Shown here piece after piece: positions 55,392 to 64,000 of a DNA stretch of 64,000 nucleotides. The translations under genes were made by a program, and so were the position numbers. The notes below the pieces were generated by a model that was not told the DNA's origin, ran no database searches, and was given only the letters and a program-made list of their open reading frames with translations. Each line of letters starts with the position of its first letter. The stretch's first letter is position 1. The stretch spans positions 1-64,000 of the forward strand of contig CAIZNI010000051.1 in NCBI GenBank assembly GCA_903934295.1. Direction: 5' to 3'. The DNA comes from an uncultured beta proteobacterium (GTDB lineage Bacteria > Pseudomonadota > Gammaproteobacteria > Burkholderiales > Burkholderiaceae_E).

Positions 55392-56149
55392 TCCAGTCGC
55401 ACCGGGATGCCGCGATCGGCCATGAACTGCTTGGCCTGGCGCACGGTGTATTCGCCGAAATGAAAGATGCTGGCGGCCAGCACCGCATCGGCACGACCTT
55501 CGGTGACGCCGTCGGCCAGGTGCGCGAGCGACCCGACACCGCCCGAGGCAATGACCGGGATCGCGACCGCGTCCGACACCGCGCGGGTCAGCGCCAGGTC
55601 GAAGCCCTGACGGGTGCCGTCACGATCCATGCTGGTCAGCAGGATCTCGCCGGCGCCCAGCCGTTCGACTTCGCGCGCCCAGTCGACGACCGCCATGCCG
55701 GTGGCGCGCCGCCCGCCGTGGGTGAAGACTTCCCAGCGGCCCGGGGCGACCGCCTTCGCGTCGATCGCCACCACGATGCACTGGGCGCCGTAGCGCGCCG
55801 AGGCATCGGCCACCAGCCGCGGGGTCTGGACCGCGGCGGTGTTCATCGAGATCTTGTCGGCGCCAGCATTGAGCAGCCGGCGCACATCCTCGACTTCGCG
55901 AACGCCGCCACCCACCGTGAGGGGGATGAAGACCTGTTCCGCCACCGACTCGATGACGTGCAGGATGATGTCGCGCGCATCGGACGAAGCGGTGATGTCG
56001 AGGAAGGTCAGCTCGTCGGCGCCCTGCTCGTCATAGCGGCGGGCGATCTCGACCGGATCGCCGGCATCGCGCAGCTCGAGGAAGTTGACCCCCTTGACCA
56101 CCCGGCCGGCGGTCACGTCGAGGCAGGGGATGATGCGCTTGGTGAGCAC
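55388..56149 (-). CDS. hisF: imidazole glycerol phosphate synthase cyclase subunit HisF
   Basis: A 253-residue TIM barrel that joins PRFAR and ammonia to form imidazole glycerol phosphate and [25 protein letters not shown] at the start and the barrel aspartates ([13 protein letters not shown]) are present. It starts at GTG 56149, abutting the hisA stop with no gap. It works with HisH. Confidence 0.95.
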   Translation of the reverse strand: MLTKRIIPCLDVTAGRVVKGVNFLELRDAGDPVEIARRYDEQGADELTFLDITASSDARDIILHVIESVAEQVFIPLTVGGGVREVEDVRRLLNAGADKISMNTAAVQTPRLVADASARYGAQCIVVAIDAKAVAPGRWEVFTHGGRRATGMAVVDWAREVERLGAGEILLTSMDRDGTRQGFDLALTRAVSDAVAIPVIASGGVGSLAHLADGVTEGRADAVLAASIFHFGEYTVRQAKQFMADRGIPVRLE

Positions 56150-56896
56150 TCAGGACTCGCCGTTGAGCTCGTCGGCCCGCGCCTGCGCGGACCGGAACTC
56201 GAGCTTGCCCTCGTAGATCGCGCGTCCGAGGATGGCCCCCTCGACGCCCTCCTGCTCGACCGCGCACAGCCGGTCGACATCCTCGATGCCGGCCACGCCG
56301 CCGGAGGCGAAGACCGGGACCTTGAGTTCGCGCGCCAGCCGGACGGTGGCCTCGATGTTCACGCCCGAGAGCATGCCGTCGCGACCGATGTCGGTGTAGA
56401 CGACCGCTTCGACGCCGTAGCTCTCGAACTTGCGGGCGAGGTCGAGCACATCGTGGCGGGTGAGCTTGCTCCAGCCGTCGGTGGCGACCTTGCCGTCGCG
56501 CGCGTCGAGCCCGACGATGATCTGACCGGGGAACGCGGTGCAGGCGTCCTGCAGGAAGCCGGGATTCTTGACCGCCGCCGTGCCGATGATCACGTAGCTG
56601 ATGCCACCGTCGAGGTAGCGCTCGATGGTGTCGAGGTCGCGGATGCCCCCGCCCAGCTGCACCGGGATCCGGTCGCCGACCGCCTGGACGATCGCCTTGA
56701 CCGCCGCCTGGTTGCGCGGCTTGCCGGCCACCGCGCCGTTCAGATCGACCAGATGCAGACGCCGGGCACCCTGCTCGAGCCAGTGCCGCGCGACGGCGGC
56801 GGGGTCTTCGGAGAAGACGGTTTCGTCGGCCATGTCGCCCTGGCGCAGGCGAACACAACGGCCGTCCTTGAGGTCGATCGCGGGGATCAGCAGCAT
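56150..56896 (-). CDS. hisA: ProFAR isomerase HisA
   Basis: A 248-residue TIM-barrel Amadori isomerase (ProFAR to PRFAR). [20 protein letters not shown] carries the first catalytic Asp, and [14 protein letters not shown] the second. It follows hisH by about 37 bases and abuts hisF. Confidence 0.95.
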   Translation of the reverse strand: MLLIPAIDLKDGRCVRLRQGDMADETVFSEDPAAVARHWLEQGARRLHLVDLNGAVAGKPRNQAAVKAIVQAVGDRIPVQLGGGIRDLDTIERYLDGGISYVIIGTAAVKNPGFLQDACTAFPGQIIVGLDARDGKVATDGWSKLTRHDVLDLARKFESYGVEAVVYTDIGRDGMLSGVNIEATVRLARELKVPVFASGGVAGIEDVDRLCAVEQEGVEGAILGRAIYEGKLEFRSAQARADELNGES

Positions 56897-56933
56897 GATG
56901 AGTGATGGGTGGGAGAGCGAGGCGGCAGAGCGC

Positions 56934-57572
56934 CTAGGGGTTCCAGTCGACGAAATTCCGGTAAAGGCGCAACCCGTTGGCCGCGCTTTTTTCGGGATGG
57001 AACTGGGTGGCGAAAATATTATCCCGCGCCACGGCGCAGGTAAAGGATGAGCCGTGCTCGGTGGTGGCCGCGGTCAGGCCGGACTCGGCCGGCACCACGT
57101 AGTAACTGTGGACGAAATAGAAGTAGGCGTCATCCGGCACACCGGCCCACAGCGGGTGGGCGCGCTGCTGGCGGACCCGGTTCCAGCCCATGTGCGGAAC
57201 CTTCAGCCGGGCGCCGTCGGGCAGACGCATCGCGGCCGGATCGAAGCGCAGCACCTGGCCCGGCAGGATGCCGAGCCCGGGGGTGTCGCCCTCGGCGCTG
57301 TGCTCGAACAGCATCTGCTCGCCGATGCAAACGCCGAACAACGGCTTGTTGCGGGCGGCGCGCAGCACCGCCTCGCGCAGGCCGGCGGCTTCCAGGAAAC
57401 GCATGCAATCGGGCATCGCGCCCTGCCCGGGGAACACCACCCGGTCGGCGGCGTCGATCTCGGCAGCGACCGACGAGACGAGCACCCGGGCGTCAGGCGC
57501 GACATGCTCCAGCGCCTTGGCCACCGAGCGCAGATTGCCCATGCCGTAATCGACGACCGCGATGGTGGTCAC
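56934..57572 (-). CDS. hisH: imidazole glycerol phosphate synthase glutaminase HisH
   Basis: A 212-residue class I glutamine amidotransferase giving ammonia to HisF. The nucleophile is in [11 protein letters not shown], with FVHSYYV and [10 protein letters not shown] completing the site. The frame runs further upstream, but GTG 57572 begins the conserved [16 protein letters not shown]. It ends in FVDW-type family sequence. Confidence 0.94.
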   Translation of the reverse strand: MTTIAVVDYGMGNLRSVAKALEHVAPDARVLVSSVAAEIDAADRVVFPGQGAMPDCMRFLEAAGLREAVLRAARNKPLFGVCIGEQMLFEHSAEGDTPGLGILPGQVLRFDPAAMRLPDGARLKVPHMGWNRVRQQRAHPLWAGVPDDAYFYFVHSYYVVPAESGLTAATTEHGSSFTCAVARDNIFATQFHPEKSAANGLRLYRNFVDWNP

Positions 57573-57609
57573 GACAGAACCCGCGAAACAGACACCGGCA
57601 ACGACACGC

Positions 57610-58203
57610 CTAGAGCGCCTCTTTGGTGGAAGGCAGACGCCCGGCCATCCGGGGATCGGGCTCGAGCGCCATGCGCAGCGCCCGGGCGAACGCCTTGAAG
57701 ACGGTTTCGCACTGGTGGTGGGCGTTGTCACCGCGCAGGTTGTCCACGTGCAGGGTGACCAGCGCGTGATTCACGAACCCCTGGAAGAACTCGTGGGCGA
57801 GATCGACGTCGAAGCTGCCGATCATGCTGCGGGTGAAGGGCACCTGCCAGACCAGGCCGGGACGGCCGGAGAAATCGATGACCACCCGCGACAGCGCTTC
57901 GTCCAGCGGGACATATGAATGCCCGTAACGGCGGATGCCGGTCTTGTCGCTCAAGGCCCGCGCCACCGCCATGCCCAGCGTGATGCCGATGTCCTCGACG
58001 GTATGGTGACCGTCGATGTGCAGATCGCCGGTCGCCTCGACCTCGAGATCGACGAGCCCGTGACGCGCGATCTGATCGAGCATGTGGTCCAGGAACGGCA
58101 CGCCGCTGGCCAGGCGCTGGCGGCCGGTGCCGTCGAGATCGATGCGCACGCGCACCTGCGTTTCGGCGGTGTTGCGGACGACTTCGGCGCTGCGTGAGCT
58201 CAT
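57610..58203 (-). CDS. hisB: imidazoleglycerol-phosphate dehydratase HisB
   Basis: A 197-residue manganese enzyme, monofunctional (no histidinol phosphatase domain). [26 protein letters not shown] and [14 protein letters not shown] hold the metal histidines. Its start overlaps the hisC stop (ATGA). A separate histidinol phosphatase is not in the window. Confidence 0.95.
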   Translation of the reverse strand: MSSRSAEVVRNTAETQVRVRIDLDGTGRQRLASGVPFLDHMLDQIARHGLVDLEVEATGDLHIDGHHTVEDIGITLGMAVARALSDKTGIRRYGHSYVPLDEALSRVVIDFSGRPGLVWQVPFTRSMIGSFDVDLAHEFFQGFVNHALVTLHVDNLRGDNAHHQCETVFKAFARALRMALEPDPRMAGRLPSTKEAL

Positions 58204-59351
58204 GGTCTGCCGGGAAGAAGGGACATCAGGGCGGCGAACAGGCGGGCATTCTCGTCGGGGGTACCGACCGTCAGGCGCAGGCAGTCAACCAGTTTCGGGT
58301 GCATTTTACCCACGTCCTTGACCAGTATGCCGCGCTCGCGCAAGGCCCGGAAGATCGCGGGGCCGTCGGGCATGCGCGCCAGCACGAAGTTGGCCTGCGA
58401 GGCGAAGGGCCGAACGCCCGGCAGCCGGCCCAGTTGCTCATGCATCGTCCGCCGGGCCGTGCGCAGGGCATCGGCCTGGGACCGGAGCACCTCGATGTGC
58501 TCGAGCGCGAACAGCGCCGCCGCTTCGGTGAGGCTGTTGATGTTGTAGGGCGGACGCACTTTCTCGATCTGTTCGATCCACCCGGGCGCGCCGGCCAGAT
58601 AGCCCAGGCGAAGGCCCGCCAGACCCAGCTTGGAGACGGTGCGCAGCACCAGCAGATTGGGGAAATCGGCCAGCCGCGGCATCCAGCTCGCCTGGGCAAA
58701 GGGCTGATAGGCCTCGTCGATGACGACCAGGCCCGGCGCGGCGGCGACGATCGCGGCAATCGCCTCGTCATCGAAGCGGTTGCCGGTCGGGTTGTTCGGA
58801 TAGGCAATCCAGATCAGCGCCGGGCGTTCGCGCTCGATCGCGGCCAGCATCGCCCCCGGGTCGAGCGAAAAATCGTCGCGCAGGTCGACACCGACGAAAC
58901 GGCTGCCGGCCAGACGCGCCGACAGCTCGTACATCACGAAAGAAGGCACTGGCGAGAGGACACAGGCACCCGGACGTGCGGTCAGCACCGACAGCAGGGT
59001 GATGAGCTCATCGGATCCGTTGCCCAGCACCAGCGCGGCACCGGGATGCACGCCCAGCTGCCGCGTGATCGCCGACTTCAGCTCGCGATAGGCGGGCGCC
59101 GGATAGCGGTTCAGGGCCACCGCCCCCAGCCGGTCGGCCAGTGCCTGGCGCAACGGTTCGGGCAGCGGGTAGGGATTTTCCATCGCATCCAGCTTGAGCA
59201 GGCCTTGCGAGGACGGCACCGGGTAGGCGGCCATGGCCGCGATCTCCGGGCGGACCACCGCCTGCAGCAGCGCCGGATCGGGAGACGGCAGCGGCGGGCT
59301 CGCCGACTCGACGGACGGCAACAGCGGGTTGCCCGGAGGGTCCGATGTCAC
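58200..59351 (-). CDS. hisC: histidinol-phosphate aminotransferase HisC
   Basis: A 383-residue fold-type I PLP transaminase. [12 protein letters not shown] near residue 55 and [11 protein letters not shown] bind substrate and cofactor; [17 protein letters not shown] and [15 protein letters not shown] (PLP lysine) are the core motifs. The first ~30 residues are a Pro/Ser-rich extension from GTG 59351, and the true start may be later. It overlaps hisB by 4 bases. Confidence 0.93.
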   Translation of the reverse strand: MTSDPPGNPLLPSVESASPPLPSPDPALLQAVVRPEIAAMAAYPVPSSQGLLKLDAMENPYPLPEPLRQALADRLGAVALNRYPAPAYRELKSAITRQLGVHPGAALVLGNGSDELITLLSVLTARPGACVLSPVPSFVMYELSARLAGSRFVGVDLRDDFSLDPGAMLAAIERERPALIWIAYPNNPTGNRFDDEAIAAIVAAAPGLVVIDEAYQPFAQASWMPRLADFPNLLVLRTVSKLGLAGLRLGYLAGAPGWIEQIEKVRPPYNINSLTEAAALFALEHIEVLRSQADALRTARRTMHEQLGRLPGVRPFASQANFVLARMPDGPAIFRALRERGILVKDVGKMHPKLVDCLRLTVGTPDENARLFAALMSLLPGRP

Positions 59352-59369
59352 CGCCGCCCCGCCCGCCAG

Positions 59370-60674
59370 TCAGGCCGCATCGGGACCGAGTCGGTATTCG
59401 GCACTGCGGGCGTGTGCCTGCAGGCCCTCGCCATGCGCCAGCACCGAGGCGATCGCCCCCAGCTTGCGCGCGCCTTCGGCCGACACCTCGATGAGGCTGG
59501 AGCGCTTCTGGAAGTCGTAGACCCCCAACGGCGAGGAGAAGCGCGCGGTGCGCATGGTGGGCAGAACGTGATTGGGCCCGGCGCAATAGTCGCCCAGCGA
59601 CTCGGACGAGTACGGGCCGAGGAACATCGCACCCGCATGACGGATGCGGTCGGCCCAGACCTGCGGGTTCAGCGTGGCGATCTCGAGGTGTTCGGGCGCG
59701 ATCCGGTCGACCAGGTCGCAGGCCTCCTCGAGGCTGCGCACCTGGATCAGCGCGCCCCGGTCAGCCAGCGAACGGGCGATCACTGCCTGGCGGGGCATCT
59801 GCGGCAGCTGCCGGGCGATCGATTCGCGGACCCGCGCGATGAAGCCGGCATCGGGGCACAGCAGGATCGCCTGGGCGAGCTCGTCGTGCTCGGCCTGCGA
59901 GAACAGATCCATCGCGATCCAGTCGGGATCGGCATGACCGTCGCACAGCACCAGGATCTCGCTGGGTCCGGCGATCATGTCGATGCCGACGGTGCCGAAC
60001 ACGCGTCGCTTGGCCTCGGCCACCCACGCATTGCCCGGGCCGACGATCTTGTCGACGGCCGGCACGGTGGCGGTGCCGTAGGCCAGCGCCCCGACCGCCT
60101 GCGCGCCGCCGATGGTGAACACCCGATCGACCCCGGCAATGCGCGCCGCGGCCAGCACCATGGCGTTGCGCACGCCGTCGGGCGTGGGCACCACCATCAC
60201 CAGTTCGGCCACGCCGGCCACCTTGGCGGGCAGCGCATTCATCAGCACCGACGACGGGTAGGCGGCCTTGCCGCCGGGCACATACAAACCGACCCGGTCG
60301 AGCGGCGTCACCTTCTGGCCCAGACGGGTGCCGTCGGGCTCGGTGTAGGACCAGGACTGGGCGCGCTGGTGCTCGTGATAGGTCCGCACCCGGTCGGCGG
60401 CGGCCTCGAGTGCCTCGCGCTGCGCAGCGGGCAGCCCGGCCAGCGCCGCGTCGAGCTCGGCCATCGACAGCTCGAGCCGGCTCGCGTCGGCGATGTCGAG
60501 CCGATCGAACTGTCGGGTGTAGTCGAGCACCGCGGCATCGCCCCGGCTGCGCACGTCGCGCAGGATGCCGGCGACGGTGCGCTCGATCGACTCGTCCTGC
60601 CCGGGCTCGTGGGCCAGCAGGGCGGCCAGCCGGGGCTCGAAGTCGGCGTCCCGGGTGTCCATCTGATGAATCAT
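59370..60674 (-). CDS. hisD: histidinol dehydrogenase HisD
   Basis: A 434-residue zinc enzyme that oxidises histidinol to histidine in two NAD-dependent steps. [46 protein letters not shown] and the catalytic [20 protein letters not shown] region are present. ATG 60674 overlaps the hisG stop (ATGA); ATG 60662 is an alternative. Confidence 0.95.
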   Translation of the reverse strand: MIHQMDTRDADFEPRLAALLAHEPGQDESIERTVAGILRDVRSRGDAAVLDYTRQFDRLDIADASRLELSMAELDAALAGLPAAQREALEAAADRVRTYHEHQRAQSWSYTEPDGTRLGQKVTPLDRVGLYVPGGKAAYPSSVLMNALPAKVAGVAELVMVVPTPDGVRNAMVLAAARIAGVDRVFTIGGAQAVGALAYGTATVPAVDKIVGPGNAWVAEAKRRVFGTVGIDMIAGPSEILVLCDGHADPDWIAMDLFSQAEHDELAQAILLCPDAGFIARVRESIARQLPQMPRQAVIARSLADRGALIQVRSLEEACDLVDRIAPEHLEIATLNPQVWADRIRHAGAMFLGPYSSESLGDYCAGPNHVLPTMRTARFSSPLGVYDFQKRSSLIEVSAEGARKLGAIASVLAHGEGLQAHARSAEYRLGPDAA

Positions 60675-61339
60675 GCAGCCCCCTGCGCGGCAGCCGAGAC
60701 CGCCTGTTCGATGCGCGCCAGCAGCGGCTCGAGACGAGCCGCGCGGGTCTTGAGCGACGCCTGGTTGACCACCAGCCGCGCCGAGATCGACATCATCTCC
60801 TCGACCTCGACCAGGTGATTGGCGCGCAGCGTGCTGCCGGTGCTGACCACATCGACGATGGCGTCGGCCAGGCCGACCAGCGGCGCCAGTTCCATCGAGC
60901 CGTAGAGCTTGATCAGGTCGACGTGGACACCCTTGGCGGCGAAATGCTGACGCGCGGTCTCGAGGTATTTGGTGGCCACCCGCAGCCGGGCACCGCGGCG
61001 CACCGCCTGGGCATAGTCGAAGCCCTCGCGCACCGCCACGCACAGCCGGCACAGCCCGATGCGCAGGTCGATCGGCTGGTAGAGGCCGTCGCCGCCGTGC
61101 TCGAGCAGGACGTCCTTGCCCGCCACGCCGATGTCGGCCGCGCCATACTGCACATAGGTCGGGACGTCGCTGGCGCGCACGATGATCAGTTGCAGGCCGG
61201 GGTCGCCGGTGGGCAGGATCAGCTTTCGCGAACGGGTCGCCTCGGGATCGACCGCGATGCCGGCGGCGGCCAGCAGCGGGACGGTGTCGTCGAAGATGCG
61301 GCCCTTGGAGAGGGCGAGCGTGATCGGTTTGTCGGTCAT
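60671..61339 (-). CDS. hisG: ATP phosphoribosyltransferase HisG (short form)
   Basis: A 222-residue short-form HisG, first committed step of histidine synthesis. It lacks the C-terminal regulatory domain and so depends on a HisZ partner, which is not in this window. [16 protein letters not shown] and DLVSTGST-like [13 protein letters not shown] (PRPP loop) are present. ATG 61339 has GAGG 5 bases upstream; a GTG seven codons earlier overlaps murA and is less likely. Confidence 0.94.
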   Translation of the reverse strand: MTDKPITLALSKGRIFDDTVPLLAAAGIAVDPEATRSRKLILPTGDPGLQLIIVRASDVPTYVQYGAADIGVAGKDVLLEHGGDGLYQPIDLRIGLCRLCVAVREGFDYAQAVRRGARLRVATKYLETARQHFAAKGVHVDLIKLYGSMELAPLVGLADAIVDVVSTGSTLRANHLVEVEEMMSISARLVVNQASLKTRAARLEPLLARIEQAVSAAAQGAA

Positions 61340-61346
61340 TGGGGCC

Positions 61347-62847
<1,501 letters not shown>

Positions 62848-62860
62848 GATGGACAGGTCT

Positions 62861-63616
62861 TCAGTGCCGAAGCTTGTAGCCGGTCTTGAGCATCCAGAGG
62901 GCAACCGAGGAGACCGCGGCCAGGGTCGCGCAGACAATCGCCAGGCTGACGAGCGGCGGGACATCGGACTGGCCGATGAACCCATAGCGAAACCCGTCAA
63001 CCAGGTAGAAAAAGGGGTTCAGGTGCGAAATCGCCTGCCAGAACGGTGGCAGCGAGTGCACCGAATAGAACACGCCGGCCAGGAAGGTGGCGGGCCCGAT
63101 CACGAAGCTCTGGACCGCCGCCATCTGGTCGAATTTCTCGGCCCAGATGCCGGCGATCAGTCCCATTGTACCGAGAATGGCGCAACCCAGCAGGCCGAAC
63201 AGCAGTGCCCAAAGGGGCGCCGGGAAAGGCGGCATCGCGAAGAAAAGGGTGATCGCGAAGACCCCCAGACCCACCGCCAGCCCCCGGACCACCGCCGCCC
63301 CGACATAGGCCGCGAAGAGGTCGCGCACCGACAGCGGCGGCAGCAGCACGAACACGATGTTGCCGGTGACCTTGGATTGCACCAGCGACGAGGAGGCGTT
63401 GGCGAAGGCGTTCTGCTGCATCGCCATCATGACCAGGCCCGGCACGAGGAACGCGGTGTAACCGATGCCCGGGAAGGCCTCGACACGGCCCTGAAGGGCG
63501 TTGGAGAACACCAGCAGATAAAGGACCGTCGAGATCACCGGCCCGGCGACGGTCTGGTAGACCACTTTCCAGAACCGCAGGATCTCCTTGCGAAACAGGG
63601 TCGAGAAGCCGCTCAT
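62861..63616 (-). CDS. ABC-2-type transporter permease
   Basis: A 251-residue six-helix permease (PF01061-like). TLFRKEILRFWKVVYQTVAG opens it, and membrane segments include VISTVLYLLVFSNALQG, FLVPGLVMMAMQQNAFA and GPATFLAGVFYSVHSLPPFW. It overlaps the upstream ATPase stop by 4 bases, so the pair forms one exporter. The YadH/YadG-like family is poorly characterised; with murA and ibaG nearby an envelope-lipid substrate is possible but unproven. Confidence 0.88.
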   Translation of the reverse strand: MSGFSTLFRKEILRFWKVVYQTVAGPVISTVLYLLVFSNALQGRVEAFPGIGYTAFLVPGLVMMAMQQNAFANASSSLVQSKVTGNIVFVLLPPLSVRDLFAAYVGAAVVRGLAVGLGVFAITLFFAMPPFPAPLWALLFGLLGCAILGTMGLIAGIWAEKFDQMAAVQSFVIGPATFLAGVFYSVHSLPPFWQAISHLNPFFYLVDGFRYGFIGQSDVPPLVSLAIVCATLAAVSSVALWMLKTGYKLRH

Positions 63617-64000
63617 GTCGCCTCCTGGCGCATGATCCGAAGGAAGACTTCCTCGAGATCGGTGTGGGTCATCTCCATTTCGTCGACCGTGCACCCCGCT
63701 TCGCGCAGGCGCGCCAGAACCGGCTCGACCTCCGAATAGGCGGCCACCGTCAGCCGGTATCGACCATCGCTGGTCAGCCCGCCCGGGCATCTTGCCTGCA
63801 GGTCGTCGGGCATCGGCCGGCCGGACAGGCGCAGCACCAGGGTGCCGCCCTTGAAGCGCCCGATCAGGTTGGCGGTGTGGTCGAGCGCCACCACCTGGCC
63901 CTGCTTGAGCATCGCGATGCGCCCGCACAGGGCCTGCGCCTCTTCCAGGTAGTGCGTGGTCAGCACGATGGTGTGGCCCTCCCGGTTCAGCCGACCGATG
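63613..64000 (-). CDS. ABC transporter ATP-binding protein, 5' part beyond the window
   Basis: The last ~128 codons of an ATPase are visible; the gene continues past the right edge. HTIVLTTHYLEEAQALCGRI contains the H-loop His and the region after Walker B; ALDHTANLIGRFKGGTLVLRL begins the C-terminal accessory domain. It overlaps the permease start by 4 bases. Walker A and the signature motif are outside the window. Confidence 0.9.
   Translation of the reverse strand, partial: IGRLNREGHTIVLTTHYLEEAQALCGRIAMLKQGQVVALDHTANLIGRFKGGTLVLRLSGRPMPDDLQARCPGGLTSDGRYRLTVAAYSEVEPVLARLREAGCTVDEMEMTHTDLEEVFLRIMRQEAT

Overview
The window is a gene-dense, high-GC bacterial chromosome segment with no mobile element, prophage or CRISPR array that I can support. 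Gene content and order point to a betaproteobacterium, most likely Burkholderiales. The markers are rpe-gph-trpEGDC, petABC-sspAB, murA-hisGDCBHAFIE-hinT-tatABC, a DUF971-ubiE-Tim44-ubiJ block, a giant DUF3683 oxidoreductase and a Gcr-type membrane 'recombinase'. Placement rests on protein similarity recognised by eye, not on a search.

Layout. 1-160: a strong promoter region firing leftward out of the window. 188-7160: phenylacetate-type genes (enoyl-CoA hydratase, paaI, paaK) set among short tandem repeats, then a quinone reductase, an M61 peptidase and a lipoprotein hydrolase. 7179-12813 (minus): rpe-gph-trpL-trpE-trpG-trpD-trpC with a Trp-rich leader peptide. 12895-17593: apaG, a 27-aa membrane peptide, mltA, dsbC, a ubiquinone hydroxylase and a WYL regulator. 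17660-19949: tRNA-Phe with its terminator, a uraD-allC fusion and a Trp-rich small protein. 19960-24653: a Bug-type binding protein, panE, an oxidoreductase, a cupin, a second crotonase and a 48-aa membrane peptide. 24737-29859: gcr converging on DUF971-ubiE-tim44-ubiJ. 29995-37352 (minus): an unrecognised 558-aa protein, an SDR, the 1373-aa DUF3683 protein and yqaA. 37457-43652 (plus): ilvA, hemA-prfA-prmC-grxD, a universal stress protein and a membrane protein. 43715-49637 (mostly minus): a TauD dioxygenase, DUF3135, tRNA-Thr, sspB, sspA and petCBA. 49972-52431: mscL, nif3-like, degS/degQ-like protease. 52465-64000 (minus): tatCBA, hinT, the complete his operon, murA, ibaG/bolA and an ABC exporter running off the right edge.

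How the genes work together. Several blocks are tightly coupled by ATGA or GTGA overlaps (paaI-paaK, uraD/allC-Trp-rich, cupin-crotonase, DUF971-ubiE, hisD-hisG, hisC-hisB, hisI-hisF, hisE-hisI, the ABC pair). The Rieske protein PetA carries a twin-arginine signal and the Tat translocase is encoded nearby. UbiE, UbiJ and the UbiH/F-type hydroxylase supply the quinone that the bc1 complex oxidises.

The most notable observations are: a trp leader peptide with five Trp codons; a UraD-AllC fusion that skips the intermediate allantoinase step; a tRNA-Thr gene 8 nt behind sspB; two small membrane peptides with good ribosome-binding sites; and repeated short tandem duplications, in multiples of three inside genes and mostly not between them. 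I did not find a clearly novel multi-gene system.
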